A stretch of DNA of 64,000 nt from an uncultured Saprospiraceae bacterium. GTDB taxonomy: Bacteria; Bacteroidota; Bacteroidia; Chitinophagales; Saprospiraceae. The stretch covers positions 248,001-312,000 of the forward strand of contig CALLPI010000004.1 in NCBI GenBank assembly GCA_938015595.1, in the 5' to 3' direction. Below are positions 36,249 to 44,519 of this stretch, piece by piece; the stretch's first letter is position 1; the number at the start of each line of letters is the position of its first letter. The notes under the pieces were generated by a model, which worked only from the letters and a program-made list of their open reading frames with translations, ran no database searches and had not been told where the DNA came from. The position numbers and the translations under genes were made by a program.

Positions 36249-36804
36249 TAATATCAAACGTGGTCTCGATGTCAGTTTCGCCGCCAGCATTGGCTATATT
36301 ACCCTGGGCTACTCCGGCAGCAGCTTTGTTAGGATTGTGACGCAGCGTAATGGTCAGGTTGCCGGAGCCTCTGGCGCCGGTGCTCAACTGCGTTGACAAG
36401 CCTATTGGGCGGCCGTCGGCGTCGGTGTCGGTATAAGTAATAGTCATTCCACTTACGGTGCTGCGGAAGAATAACTGGTGCGCTTTGCCCTCGGCGCGTA
36501 CTTCGGCCGTGATGTCTTCAGCAGGGGTTTTTGATTCATTCAGCAATACAATCGTACCGTTGTAGGTAGTGTTAGCCGTCAGATTGCCAGTGGTGATGAC
36601 AGGCGGGTTGCCGCCGTCGCCATCCAGGTCGCGGTAGCTCAGCACTACGGGGGCGCCACCTGCTGTGGGGGTAAGGGTGTAGATCAGCGTAGTGATCAGC
36701 TCTTCTTCATTAGGCAGTTCAGGGTCTCGATTGCAAGAAGTCGTAAGGATAAGCACGGTTGCCAGTGAGGCTATCAACCATGATGCAAGGAAAAATCTTT
36801 TCAT
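36238..36804 (-). CDS. TonB-receptor-associated lipoprotein
   Basis: This is a 188-residue lipoprotein; the ATG at 36804 gives a signal peptide with lipobox LTTSC. The mature part is a beta-sandwich-like sequence with EEELITTLIYTLTP, SYRDLDGDGGNPPV, LTANTTYNGTIVLLNES, and TYTDTDADGRPIG. Similar lipoproteins precede TonB-dependent receptors in Bacteroidota (recollection), and this gene overlaps the receptor start by 11 bases. The role is probably as a surface-exposed substrate-binding partner of the receptor. The acidic DGDGG and DTDADG loops could bind a metal ion. Confidence 0.75.
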   Translation of the reverse strand: MKRFFLASWLIASLATVLILTTSCNRDPELPNEEELITTLIYTLTPTAGGAPVVLSYRDLDGDGGNPPVITTGNLTANTTYNGTIVLLNESKTPAEDITAEVRAEGKAHQLFFRSTVSGMTITYTDTDADGRPIGLSTQLSTGARGSGNLTITLRHNPNKAAAGVAQGNIANAGGETDIETTFDINVQ

Positions 36805-37166
36805 GCGGATGAAGCTTTTGATGAGTAATTTTAGCAGATAAACGGATAAAATGCAATAATGTTGCATTTTGGGCGAGGTTTTTTCGTCTTCCCCCTCTTG
36901 CGCTGTATCCAAAAAAAGTACAATTTGCGCCCCGAAAGAAAGACTATCAGCCGTCTGACGCACTGGTCCAAAAGCCGATTGTGCCGGTAAAGCAGCCTCA
37001 AAACTGGCTGTAGAAGCAGGCCACTGCAACTTCTCCTTGCTCTGGGTTTATGCTCATTGGATTACTATCTGCTTATGCTCGCAGCAGCAGAGCCCTTTGG
37101 GTATTGCGGCTGTTTAGCTTGTGTGTTTTGCATTGATAACCAGATACTTGTAATCCTTTAAATCTC
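36805..37166. other. Divergent intergenic region
   Basis: There are 362 bases between the minus-strand receptor operon and the plus-strand surface-protein operon. It holds the inverted repeat at 36848-36870. On the plus side, TTTG with a GTGTTTTG-like element about 60 bases before the gene at 37167 is a weak promoter candidate. No open frame or RNA gene is supported. Confidence 0.45.
36848..36870. promoter_or_regulatory. Fur-family-like operator candidate upstream of the receptor operon
   Basis: AAAATGCAA (36848-36856), TAATG, TTGCATTTT (36862-36870) is a perfect 9-bp inverted repeat with a 5-base centre. It lies 44 bases before the lipoprotein ATG. The form (AT-rich arms, TGCAATAATGTTGCA core) resembles Zur/Fur-family boxes, which fits a metal-uptake receptor operon. 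The identification is by resemblance only. Confidence 0.45.
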
Positions 37167-38630
37167 ATGAATAAATACTGTACGCTCATTCTCCTACTGT
37201 TTTTTAGCCTGGCATCTGGCCTGCTCGTAGCCCAAACGCCTCAGGCCTTCAGCTACCAGGCAGTAGCTACTGACAGCCGAGGCAAGGAGCTCGTCAATCG
37301 CAGCATCGGCATACGAGCCAGTATCCTGCGCAGCAGCCCTTCTGGTCAGGCAGTGTGGGTAGAAACACACCAGGTTGTTACCGATGACTTCGGTCTTTTT
37401 ACTATTCCTGTGGGGCAAGGCGCACCTCAACCTGGTGCCAGCCCCAACTTTAGCGCGATTGACTGGAGTGCAGGACCTTATTTTCTGCGTATTGACATGG
37501 ACGCTGACGGCGGCAGCAATTATGCTTTTGTAGGCGCTACCCAGTTGCTATCCGTGCCTTATGCCTTGTACAGCGAAAATGCTGCCAAGGCCGCCCGCGC
37601 TGAACAAGCCGATGGCGCCCTCTTGGCTCAGCGCGCTACCCTGGCCGACAGTGCCGCCGTAGCCCAGCAGGCTGTACGCGCCGCTTTAGCCGACAGTGCC
37701 GCCTTGGCCCAATTGGCCCGACGTAGCCTCCTGGCTGATAGTGCCACCTCTAGCGCTTTGGCGGCCCACGCCCTGCTGGCTGACAGTACCTCCATTTCTG
37801 CCCGTGCGCTCCGCTCTACATTGGCCGACAGCGCCTTTGTTGCTGCGTTGGCGCATCGCGCCCTGTATGCCGACTATGCAGACTCTACCCGCATGGCGGC
37901 ACAAGCCATGCAGGCAAATGGCGCCTTGGTAGCCGGATACGCTGATGTGGCTGGTACGGCCGCTACTACCAACTTTGCCAATAGTGCTGGCACAGCCCAG
38001 TACGCCCAGTTTGCTGGCTCGGCCGTAGATGACTTCGACCGCGACCCGGCCAACGAATTGCAAACCCTATCCATCAATCGTGATACCATCCGCATTTCCA
38101 ATGGTAATGTTATAGCCCTCACTTCCGTCAGCCCCTTCCATGCCCCGGGCGCTACCCTTGACTTTCCCGAAGGCACTGATCACGCTTTTTTTCTCTACAT
38201 CTTCAACAGTTACACCGTGCCTGCCGGGAGAAATTTTTACATCACTGCCGCCCAGAGCGAAATTCGTCTGCCCAATGTGGGTAATGCTCTGGGCCGGCAC
38301 TTCACCACCCCTTCGCTGCCGTTGATACCTGCTGGCACAACTGTGTCGAACTGCCGCTGCACCGGATTTCTGGTCAACCAGACTTCACAGATCAATCCAG
38401 TAGTAATTGTGCTCCAGCCCAATAATGGCAACTCCTACCAAGTGCCCAACGGCCGCTATCTCGTCATTAAAAGCGGCGTGACAGCCGCTATGCCCATCTC
38501 CTTTGACGGTACGGTCATTGACTTTTTCAGTAGTACTATCAAGGCCATGATTGCTCCCTCTGGCGTGACGCTGCGCAACCCCAATACAGAAGAGATCATC
38601 CTGACTGGCTATTTGAAAAACAACCAATGA
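37167..38630 (+). CDS. Secreted fibre-like protein with 15-residue repeats
   Basis: This is a 487-residue protein with signal peptide (cleavage after LVAQ). Residues 24-140 form the Bacteroidota domain that begins PQAFSYQAVATDSRG and includes GPYFLRIDMDADGGSNY and LLSVPYALYS, often seen at the base of tail-fibre- or collagen-like proteins. Residues 159-248 carry six units of exactly 15 residues, each starting with LADS or a variant. A Gly/Ala-rich stretch follows to residue 285, and then a beta-rich C-terminal head (about residues 295-487). The repeats suggest a trimeric right-handed coiled-coil stalk. The stop overlaps the next start (ATGA at 38627), so the two are coupled. The function is probably an adhesin or surface fibre (inference). 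Confidence 0.7.
   Translation: MNKYCTLILLLFFSLASGLLVAQTPQAFSYQAVATDSRGKELVNRSIGIRASILRSSPSGQAVWVETHQVVTDDFGLFTIPVGQGAPQPGASPNFSAIDWSAGPYFLRIDMDADGGSNYAFVGATQLLSVPYALYSENAAKAARAEQADGALLAQRATLADSAAVAQQAVRAALADSAALAQLARRSLLADSATSSALAAHALLADSTSISARALRSTLADSAFVAALAHRALYADYADSTRMAAQAMQANGALVAGYADVAGTAATTNFANSAGTAQYAQFAGSAVDDFDRDPANELQTLSINRDTIRISNGNVIALTSVSPFHAPGATLDFPEGTDHAFFLYIFNSYTVPAGRNFYITAAQSEIRLPNVGNALGRHFTTPSLPLIPAGTTVSNCRCTGFLVNQTSQINPVVIVLQPNNGNSYQVPNGRYLVIKSGVTAAMPISFDGTVIDFFSSTIKAMIAPSGVTLRNPNTEEIILTGYLKNNQ
37641..37865 (+). repeat. Five exact 45-bp-period protein repeats (15 residues, LADS motif)
   Basis: LADS occurs at residues 159, 174, 189, 204 and 219 of the fibre-like protein, a period of exactly 15. 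A diverged sixth unit (YADYADS) starts at residue 234. Each unit has Ala at several fixed positions. The DNA varies between units at third positions, so selection on the protein is likely. Confidence 0.85.
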
Positions 38631-39862
38631 ATCTGGCCATGCGCAACTTGTCTGCCATACGATGCGGGCTGCTATTGGCCGGAGCACTGCTCTGCCAGGC
38701 TGCCCTGTACAGCCAGGGTATTCGCAGAGGGGTGGTTTGCAGCACTGGTACTTCGGGTGCCAATACGGCTGGATACCGCCTGTATGCCACTGCCGCTCAG
38801 CCACCTAATGCCGGCACAGTAGGGAATACTGCCTATTTTCTACGACAGGGCTTCCAGCAGCCTACTACTTGTGCAGGTGCACCGCAAGCTCGATTTGAGG
38901 TGCTGCCTCAAGGTTCGGACACTTGCGGAGGCGCCTACGTATTTCGATACTTGGATACGCCCGACCCAGAAACCCGCATATTTTGGACTTTCGGGCTGGG
39001 GGCGCGTCCAGAAGCCTCTTATGAACTGTTGCCGCCCGAAGTCAGCTACTTGGCGCCAGGGCTGAAATACGTTATCCTGGAGGTGCTCACTGACGAGTGC
39101 CGTAGCATAGATACTCTGGAGCTGAACGTGCCGGTCATACCACTGAGTGCTGTCGCTAACGTCAGCGATCTATGGTGCCGTGAGGAGGAAGATGGTGGTA
39201 TCAGTTTGTTCATTCAAAATGGTACAATGCCTTATGCCGTGACTTGGTCCGACGGGCAAACTGGCCCAGAGATTGGTGGTCTGGCCCCCGGCACATATAC
39301 CTATCGCATTGCCGATGCCAACAACTGCATTCTCACCGGCGATGCCATTGTGCAAAGCCCCGATAGCCTGCGCGCCGATACGCTGCTGCGTGCCGAAAGC
39401 TGCAATGGTACTCTCGACGGTGCCATTGCGCTGAATATAAGTGGCGGTACGGCGCCCTATGCTTACCGATGGAGTGACGGCACTACAGCCCCGAATCTGG
39501 TCAACCTGACCAAAGGCCGCTACGCCGTTACAGTGAGCGACGACAATGACTGCCAACTCTTCCTCAATTTTGAGGTTGGCCGGCTTTGCGATGGCTTGGT
39601 GTTTTACGATGTGTTCAGCCCTAACGGTGATGGTCGCAATGACCTGTGGATCATTGACAGCATTGAGCGTTTTCCCGACAATCAGCTCAGTGTTTATGAC
39701 CGATGGGGGCTGCTGGTGTTTCAGGCCCGAGGCTATGCCAACACCTGGGATGGCCGCCGCAGCGATGGGGCAGAGTTGCCTGTTGGGGTGTATTTCTACA
39801 CCCTGCACCTGGGCGATCCGGCTAATACGCTACTCAAAGGCACTGTGACCATACTGCGATGA
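38627..39862 (+). CDS. T9SS type-B cargo: SprB-like repeats with gliding-motility-type C-terminal domain
   Basis: This is a 411-residue secreted protein. The signal peptide ends near LYSQG. There is a region of about 100 residues (WTFGLGARPEASYELL, typical of PKD-like folds), then two SprB-type repeats: GTMPYAVTWSDGQTG with GTYTYRIADANNC, and GTAPYAYRWSDGTTA with GRYAVTVSDDNDC. The end is the CHU_C/T9SS type-B sorting domain: VFSPNGDGRNDLW, LSVYDRWGLLVFQ, NTWDGR, LPVGVYFYTLHL and KGTVTILR. It should be exported by T9SS and depends on a PorP/SprF protein, which is encoded right downstream. Translation is coupled to the fibre-like gene. Confidence 0.9.
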   Translation: MNLAMRNLSAIRCGLLLAGALLCQAALYSQGIRRGVVCSTGTSGANTAGYRLYATAAQPPNAGTVGNTAYFLRQGFQQPTTCAGAPQARFEVLPQGSDTCGGAYVFRYLDTPDPETRIFWTFGLGARPEASYELLPPEVSYLAPGLKYVILEVLTDECRSIDTLELNVPVIPLSAVANVSDLWCREEEDGGISLFIQNGTMPYAVTWSDGQTGPEIGGLAPGTYTYRIADANNCILTGDAIVQSPDSLRADTLLRAESCNGTLDGAIALNISGGTAPYAYRWSDGTTAPNLVNLTKGRYAVTVSDDNDCQLFLNFEVGRLCDGLVFYDVFSPNGDGRNDLWIIDSIERFPDNQLSVYDRWGLLVFQARGYANTWDGRRSDGAELPVGVYFYTLHLGDPANTLLKGTVTILR

Positions 39863-39930
39863 ACCGCTACCAAATTCATACGAGTGATTGATTTTCAGTA
39901 GAAAGCCATTTTCAAACTATCCGCTGCATC

Positions 39931-41682
39931 ATGAAAAAAATTTACGCCCTTACTTTGCATATTCTGGCACAACACCACCTTTGTACATGGGGGGCGTGCC
40001 TGCTGTGTAGCCTGACGCTGGGCACGGCCTCAGCGCAGCAATATCCGCTGTTTACCAATTATCTGCTCAATCAATACGGCTACAACCCTGCCACTACTGG
40101 CCTGGTAGGCGGTATGCAAGTAAACCTTTACTATCGCAAGCAGTGGACGGGCTTTCCCGATGCGCCGGTGACGCGGTTGGCAGCCTTCCGTACGCGCTTG
40201 CGCCAGGTGCCCTTTGGCTTTGGAGGCTACTTTTTCAATGACGAAGCCGGCGCGTTGCGGCGCAGCGGTGGCTCTGCCCTGCTGTCTTACACCCAGCGTC
40301 TGGGTGAAAAATCAGCCATTTCGGCAGGATTTGCCGGCGGTATGCACCAGTATCGGCTGGTGGATGGTTTTAGCATACGCGACCTCGACGACCCTGTGGT
40401 GTACAATGCGCGGCTGGGTGCTTGGTCGCCCGATTTCAATGCTGGCATCCATGTGCAGGCGGGCGATTTTTACGTGGGGTTTTCCATTCCGCAACTGTTT
40501 TCGCCTCGCTTGCGCCTGGGCGACGGCGAGCGGCTGAGCCGGCTGCAGGCACATTATTACCTGGTGACGGGCTACGACTGGATGCTACATGAGGATTTCC
40601 GCCTGGAGCCTTCTTTCATGCTCAAGATGGTAGAAGGCACACCCCTGCAGGTGGAAGCAGCTCTGCGCGGTATTTTCCTGAATCGCTTTTGGGTAGGCGG
40701 GCTGTATCGCTCGGAAGACGCCATGGCTGTCATGGCTGGTTTTGCAGCTGGGCGCCTTTTCGAGGCAGCTTATAGCTACGACTTTACCACCTCCGGTCTG
40801 CGCCATGTCAGTTCCGGCTCACATGAACTGAGCCTGATATTCAGGTGGGGTGACCCCGCGGATACCGACAAAGATGGCATTGCCGACAAACATGACAGAT
40901 GCCCCGACCGCCCCGGCCCTCAGCGCAACAATGGCTGCCCTGAAGATATCTTTGCCGAAAAAAGTGTCAGCGACCGCGACGGCGACGGTATCCCTGACCA
41001 CCTAGATCTCTGCCCTGACCTGGCCGGTCTGGCTGACCAACAAGGTTGCCCCACCCAGGACCGCGACGGCGATGGCATCCCCGATCACCAGGACGACTGC
41101 CCCGGCATTCCCGGCGTAGCTATAAATAATGGCTGCCCAGTAAACGACCGCGACGGCGATGGCATCATTGATATGTTTGATCAGTGCCCTGATGTGCCCG
41201 GCACTTTTGTAAACCGAGGCTGCCCCGAAACCGATACCGATAAGGACGGCACACCCGACTCCTCCGATAAATGCCCTAATACCTTTGGCCCGCCCTCCAA
41301 CCAGGGCTGTCCCGTAGTAACGCCCGAAGAAAACCGCATTTTGGAGCTGGCCATGCGCAACCTTTACTTTGAAACCGCACAAGTAGAAATCTGGAAGCAA
41401 TCCTGGCCCTACCTGGAAAAACTGGCCGAGTTGATGAAAAAGCGCTCCGACTGGCGCCTACGCATCATAGGCCACACTGACAACCGAGGCTCAGAGAAAG
41501 CCAACTTCCAGCTATCCAAAGACCGCGCCGAGGCCGTACTCTACTTCCTCTTTGACCGGGGCGTGCGCCGCGAGCAACTCATCATGGAGTACTATGGACA
41601 TACCCGCCCCTTTGCCGATAACAGTACCGAAGCTGGCCGACAACTTAATCGCCGGGTGGAGTTGGAGTTTGTGTTTGACTGA
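39931..41682 (+). CDS. PorP/SprF-type T9SS protein fused to TSP3 repeats and an OmpA domain
   Basis: This is a 583-residue protein. After a signal peptide (cleavage after SASAQ) comes a PorP/SprF barrel (about residues 37-305): FTNYLLNQYGYNPATTG, YYRKQWTGFPDAP, FGFGGYFFNDEAG. Residues 311-460 hold five thrombospondin type 3 units of the form D-x-D-x-D-G-x-x-D...C-P...G-C-P, each able to bind calcium. The C-terminal OmpA domain (from about residue 465) has IGHTDNRG, LSKDRAEAVLYF and LNRRVELEF for peptidoglycan binding. PorP/SprF proteins place type-B cargos on the surface; here the barrel is tied to the wall through its own OmpA domain. It is the third gene after the fibre-like protein and the cargo. 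Confidence 0.88.
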   Translation: MKKIYALTLHILAQHHLCTWGACLLCSLTLGTASAQQYPLFTNYLLNQYGYNPATTGLVGGMQVNLYYRKQWTGFPDAPVTRLAAFRTRLRQVPFGFGGYFFNDEAGALRRSGGSALLSYTQRLGEKSAISAGFAGGMHQYRLVDGFSIRDLDDPVVYNARLGAWSPDFNAGIHVQAGDFYVGFSIPQLFSPRLRLGDGERLSRLQAHYYLVTGYDWMLHEDFRLEPSFMLKMVEGTPLQVEAALRGIFLNRFWVGGLYRSEDAMAVMAGFAAGRLFEAAYSYDFTTSGLRHVSSGSHELSLIFRWGDPADTDKDGIADKHDRCPDRPGPQRNNGCPEDIFAEKSVSDRDGDGIPDHLDLCPDLAGLADQQGCPTQDRDGDGIPDHQDDCPGIPGVAINNGCPVNDRDGDGIIDMFDQCPDVPGTFVNRGCPETDTDKDGTPDSSDKCPNTFGPPSNQGCPVVTPEENRILELAMRNLYFETAQVEIWKQSWPYLEKLAELMKKRSDWRLRIIGHTDNRGSEKANFQLSKDRAEAVLYFLFDRGVRREQLIMEYYGHTRPFADNSTEAGRQLNRRVELEFVFD

Positions 41683-41767
41683 CGGAAATTTGCCTGAATC
41701 AATGCCCACTCAAGTGAGCTTCGCTGGCTAAAAAAGCAGAAATTTGTACGCTCAAAATACTTGGGTT

Positions 41768-43633
41768 ATGTTCTTGCTTTTGATTTGGGCTGCCATTGTA
41801 GGAGGACAAAGGTCAAAACCTGCGCCGGAGGCAACATCGTTTCGTTTTGCTATCGTGTCGGATACGCACATAGGCGGTGCAGCCAGCGCCCAGGAAGATT
41901 TGCGCCGCACAGTAGCTGACATTAATGCCGATACTACTCTGGCGTTTACCATTATCACTGGCGATGTGACGGAACTTGGATGGGATGCCGAACTGGCAGA
42001 AGCCTATGCCTTGCTGAGCCAGTTGCGCCGCCCGTGGTATGTAATTCCCGGCAACCACGATACTAAGTGGTCAGAAAGTGGCAACAACAGCTTTAGGCAA
42101 GTTTTTGGATATGAGCGCTTCTTTTTCCAGTATAAGGACTATGCTTTCATTGGTTGCAGCAGCGGCCCTAACATGCGCATGGCACCCGGCCTGGTGCCAG
42201 CTGAAGATCTGAGGTGGCTGGATTCCGTGCTACAACAACTACCCGCTCATCAACCTTTATTTTTTTTCAATCACTATCCGCTGGATGCTGGTTTGGCCAA
42301 CTGGTACAAAGTGATTGAATTGCTCAAGCGCGTAAATACCCAGGCAGCGTTTTGCGGGCACGGGCACACCAACAAGGCTTTCGATGCCGAAGGCATTCCT
42401 TCGGCCATGTGCCGCTCCAACCTACGCGCCAGAGCCGATACAGGAGCTTATACCGTCGTTACAGTATGGCCTGATGTGCTCACGTTGGCCGAACGCAAGC
42501 CAGGCGGGATTACTGCGGCTCCGTGGCATCGCATACCGCTTGGGCAAAAGGCATACGCTGCAGATACTACTGTCTATGCGCGCCCATCATATGAGGTAAA
42601 CGAGCAGCACCCCCAAGTGCAAAGGGTTTGGCTATTGCAGGACTCTTGCGACATCGGCGCCGGCATTGCCGTGGCTGGTCGCTTGGCGGTTTATGCCAAC
42701 ACTTGCGGCCAGGTGAAAGCTATTGATGCTCAAACCGGAGCATTGCGCTGGCATTTTACAGCCAAAGGCAAAATCTATGCTACGCCGGCTATTGCAGAGG
42801 GCAAAGTTGTATTTGCTTCTGCCGACAGCAACATCTACTGTCTAAACGGCGAAACTGGCGCGCTTGTGTGGATGTTGAAAACCGGCAAAGCTATAGTAGC
42901 TTCTCCTCTCGTGTATGACGGCACAGTATACATTGGCTCTTCAGAAGGCGCCTTTCGGGCCATATCCCTGAAAGATGGACGCATATTGTGGACTTTTAGG
43001 GGGCTCGAGGCCTTTGTGGAAACCCGACCAGTGGCAGATGCCCAAAGGATATACTTTGGCACCTGGGATACCTACTTTTATGCGCTGAATCGCAAAGATG
43101 GCACGCTGGCCTGGAAATGGCACAATGGCAACACCAACCGCCTGTACGCTCCGGCAGCAGTGTGGCCTGTGCTAGCTCATGGCAAGGTTTTCATAGTAGC
43201 GCCTGATCGCTTCGCTACAGCCTTGGACGTGCGCACAGGCCGACAGGTGTGGCGCACGCCCAACAGAGTAGGCCGAGAATCCATAGGACTCTCACAAGAC
43301 GCCCGCACACTCTATGTCAAATCCATGAACGATACAGTGTATGCCTTTGATGCAGTTGGCCATGTCTTGAAACTGCGCGCCAAAGTAATGGCTGGCTATG
43401 GGTATGATATTGCCCCTTCGCCTATGGCAGAGCGCGACGGTACGCTGTACATTCCTACCGATAAAGGGGTCATCATTGCCGTGGACACCCGTAACTGGCA
43501 GATAAAGTGGGCACATAAGCTATGTAATGCACTCATCAACAACATAGTACCCTTAGAACGGGGCGCGGTAATGGGAACGGCTATGGACGGCAAGGTGTTT
43601 TATCTGACACCAGGGCCAGCGCAAAGAGATTAG
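41768..43633 (+). CDS. Calcineurin-like metallophosphoesterase fused to a PQQ-type beta-propeller
   Basis: This is a 621-residue protein with a signal peptide; the ATG at 41768 is chosen over a TTG at 41744. The phosphoesterase part (about residues 20-270) has all metal motifs: SDTH, TGDVTE, GNHD, NHYP and GHGH. From about residue 300 a propeller follows with repeated blades such as GQVKAIDAQTGALRWHF, SNIYCLNGETGALVWML and ATALDVRTGRQVWRT. Similar two-domain proteins occur in Bacteroidota; the substrate is unknown. It lies 85 bases downstream of the PorP-OmpA fusion on the same strand and may or may not share its transcript. Confidence 0.85.
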   Translation: MFLLLIWAAIVGGQRSKPAPEATSFRFAIVSDTHIGGAASAQEDLRRTVADINADTTLAFTIITGDVTELGWDAELAEAYALLSQLRRPWYVIPGNHDTKWSESGNNSFRQVFGYERFFFQYKDYAFIGCSSGPNMRMAPGLVPAEDLRWLDSVLQQLPAHQPLFFFNHYPLDAGLANWYKVIELLKRVNTQAAFCGHGHTNKAFDAEGIPSAMCRSNLRARADTGAYTVVTVWPDVLTLAERKPGGITAAPWHRIPLGQKAYAADTTVYARPSYEVNEQHPQVQRVWLLQDSCDIGAGIAVAGRLAVYANTCGQVKAIDAQTGALRWHFTAKGKIYATPAIAEGKVVFASADSNIYCLNGETGALVWMLKTGKAIVASPLVYDGTVYIGSSEGAFRAISLKDGRILWTFRGLEAFVETRPVADAQRIYFGTWDTYFYALNRKDGTLAWKWHNGNTNRLYAPAAVWPVLAHGKVFIVAPDRFATALDVRTGRQVWRTPNRVGRESIGLSQDARTLYVKSMNDTVYAFDAVGHVLKLRAKVMAGYGYDIAPSPMAERDGTLYIPTDKGVIIAVDTRNWQIKWAHKLCNALINNIVPLERGAVMGTAMDGKVFYLTPGPAQRD

Positions 43634-43667
43634 ACCTATCGCTACTCTGAAAGGAGCTACCTAATAT

Positions 43668-44408
43668 TCACTTCAATATCAGCTGTGCAAAAATACCAGC
43701 GTCTATCCAGCCTCGGTTTTTGTCGTGGCCGGGTACAAAAGTGGAGCCGATGAAATTCTCACGCTCGGGGCTGCGGTCGTTGTCGCAGTAGGCTAGCGCA
43801 AAGCCCATGACCTTGCCGCGGCGCAACTTTACAGGCTTATTGTGAGGGTTATCGTCCTGGTAAGTATCTGGATAGAGCGCTACGGCGGCCTCCCAAACGG
43901 ACGTATTGCCCTTGGTAACGCGGCGGCATTGTACGTGGCTGTCGTAGTAGTGGGGCAGGCTGTCAGGGCCGATATCGGCCACGCGGTAGTCCAGGGCTAT
44001 ATGGTAGGCAAAGGCCTGATGGTTGTACTGATGAATGCCGCCGGAAGCGTCTTCGTCCACAAAGATCTCAAGGCAGTCATCGTCCCAGTAGAATTGCAGT
44101 CCGTCCGGATGAATATCCACAAGGGTATCGTCCTGTATTTCGGCCAGGATGTAGAGGTGGTCTTCCGTCCAGGCCAACTTGTAGCGCCCGCTGAAATCCT
44201 GAGGCGTGATGGAATCGCCTATCCAAACCTGATTGAGCGGATACCAGGGGGCTTTTTGCCATGCGGCATCATCTGCTATGCCATCTATCACAGGCGCTGC
44301 AGAAGCATACACAGCATAATACGCAGGAGCGTCAGATTTGCAACTCAGGGTAGCGAAGGCGAGCCAACAAAGACCGATAAACTGGTTTAAGATGTGCAAT
44401 AGGCGCAT
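43668..44408 (-). CDS. CBM9-like sugar-binding lipoprotein
   Basis: This is a 246-residue lipoprotein; the ATG at 44408 gives a signal peptide with lipobox TLSC. The remainder matches the carbohydrate-binding module family 9-like fold: PVIDGIADDAAWQKAPWYPL, FSGRYKLAWTEDHLYILAEIQDD, YWDDDCLEIFVDED, SVWEAAVAL, and a final GWIDAGIFAQLIL. Such modules bind sugars or act as domains of outer-membrane enzymes; standing alone it is probably a surface or periplasmic binding protein. It is divergent from the sigma-factor gene. Confidence 0.85.
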   Translation of the reverse strand: MRLLHILNQFIGLCWLAFATLSCKSDAPAYYAVYASAAPVIDGIADDAAWQKAPWYPLNQVWIGDSITPQDFSGRYKLAWTEDHLYILAEIQDDTLVDIHPDGLQFYWDDDCLEIFVDEDASGGIHQYNHQAFAYHIALDYRVADIGPDSLPHYYDSHVQCRRVTKGNTSVWEAAVALYPDTYQDDNPHNKPVKLRRGKVMGFALAYCDNDRSPERENFIGSTFVPGHDKNRGWIDAGIFAQLILK

Positions 44409-44519
44409 TGTTTGAACTTTATTAGTGAGCACAGATGCCCCGGCTTTGCCCACAGGGAGCAATTTGATAGGGATAAAAGTACGGAAATTGCTCAATTTTG
44501 CATCAGAATCACAATTGCC

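Noticed and set aside
36848-36870. Reading the inverted repeat as a terminator
   Set aside because: It lies in a divergent intergenic region where no gene ends, so an operator is the more likely role.
37641-37865. Possible CRISPR-like or tandem DNA repeat
   Set aside because: The 45-base period is at the protein level and the DNA units differ at many third positions; there are no spacers.
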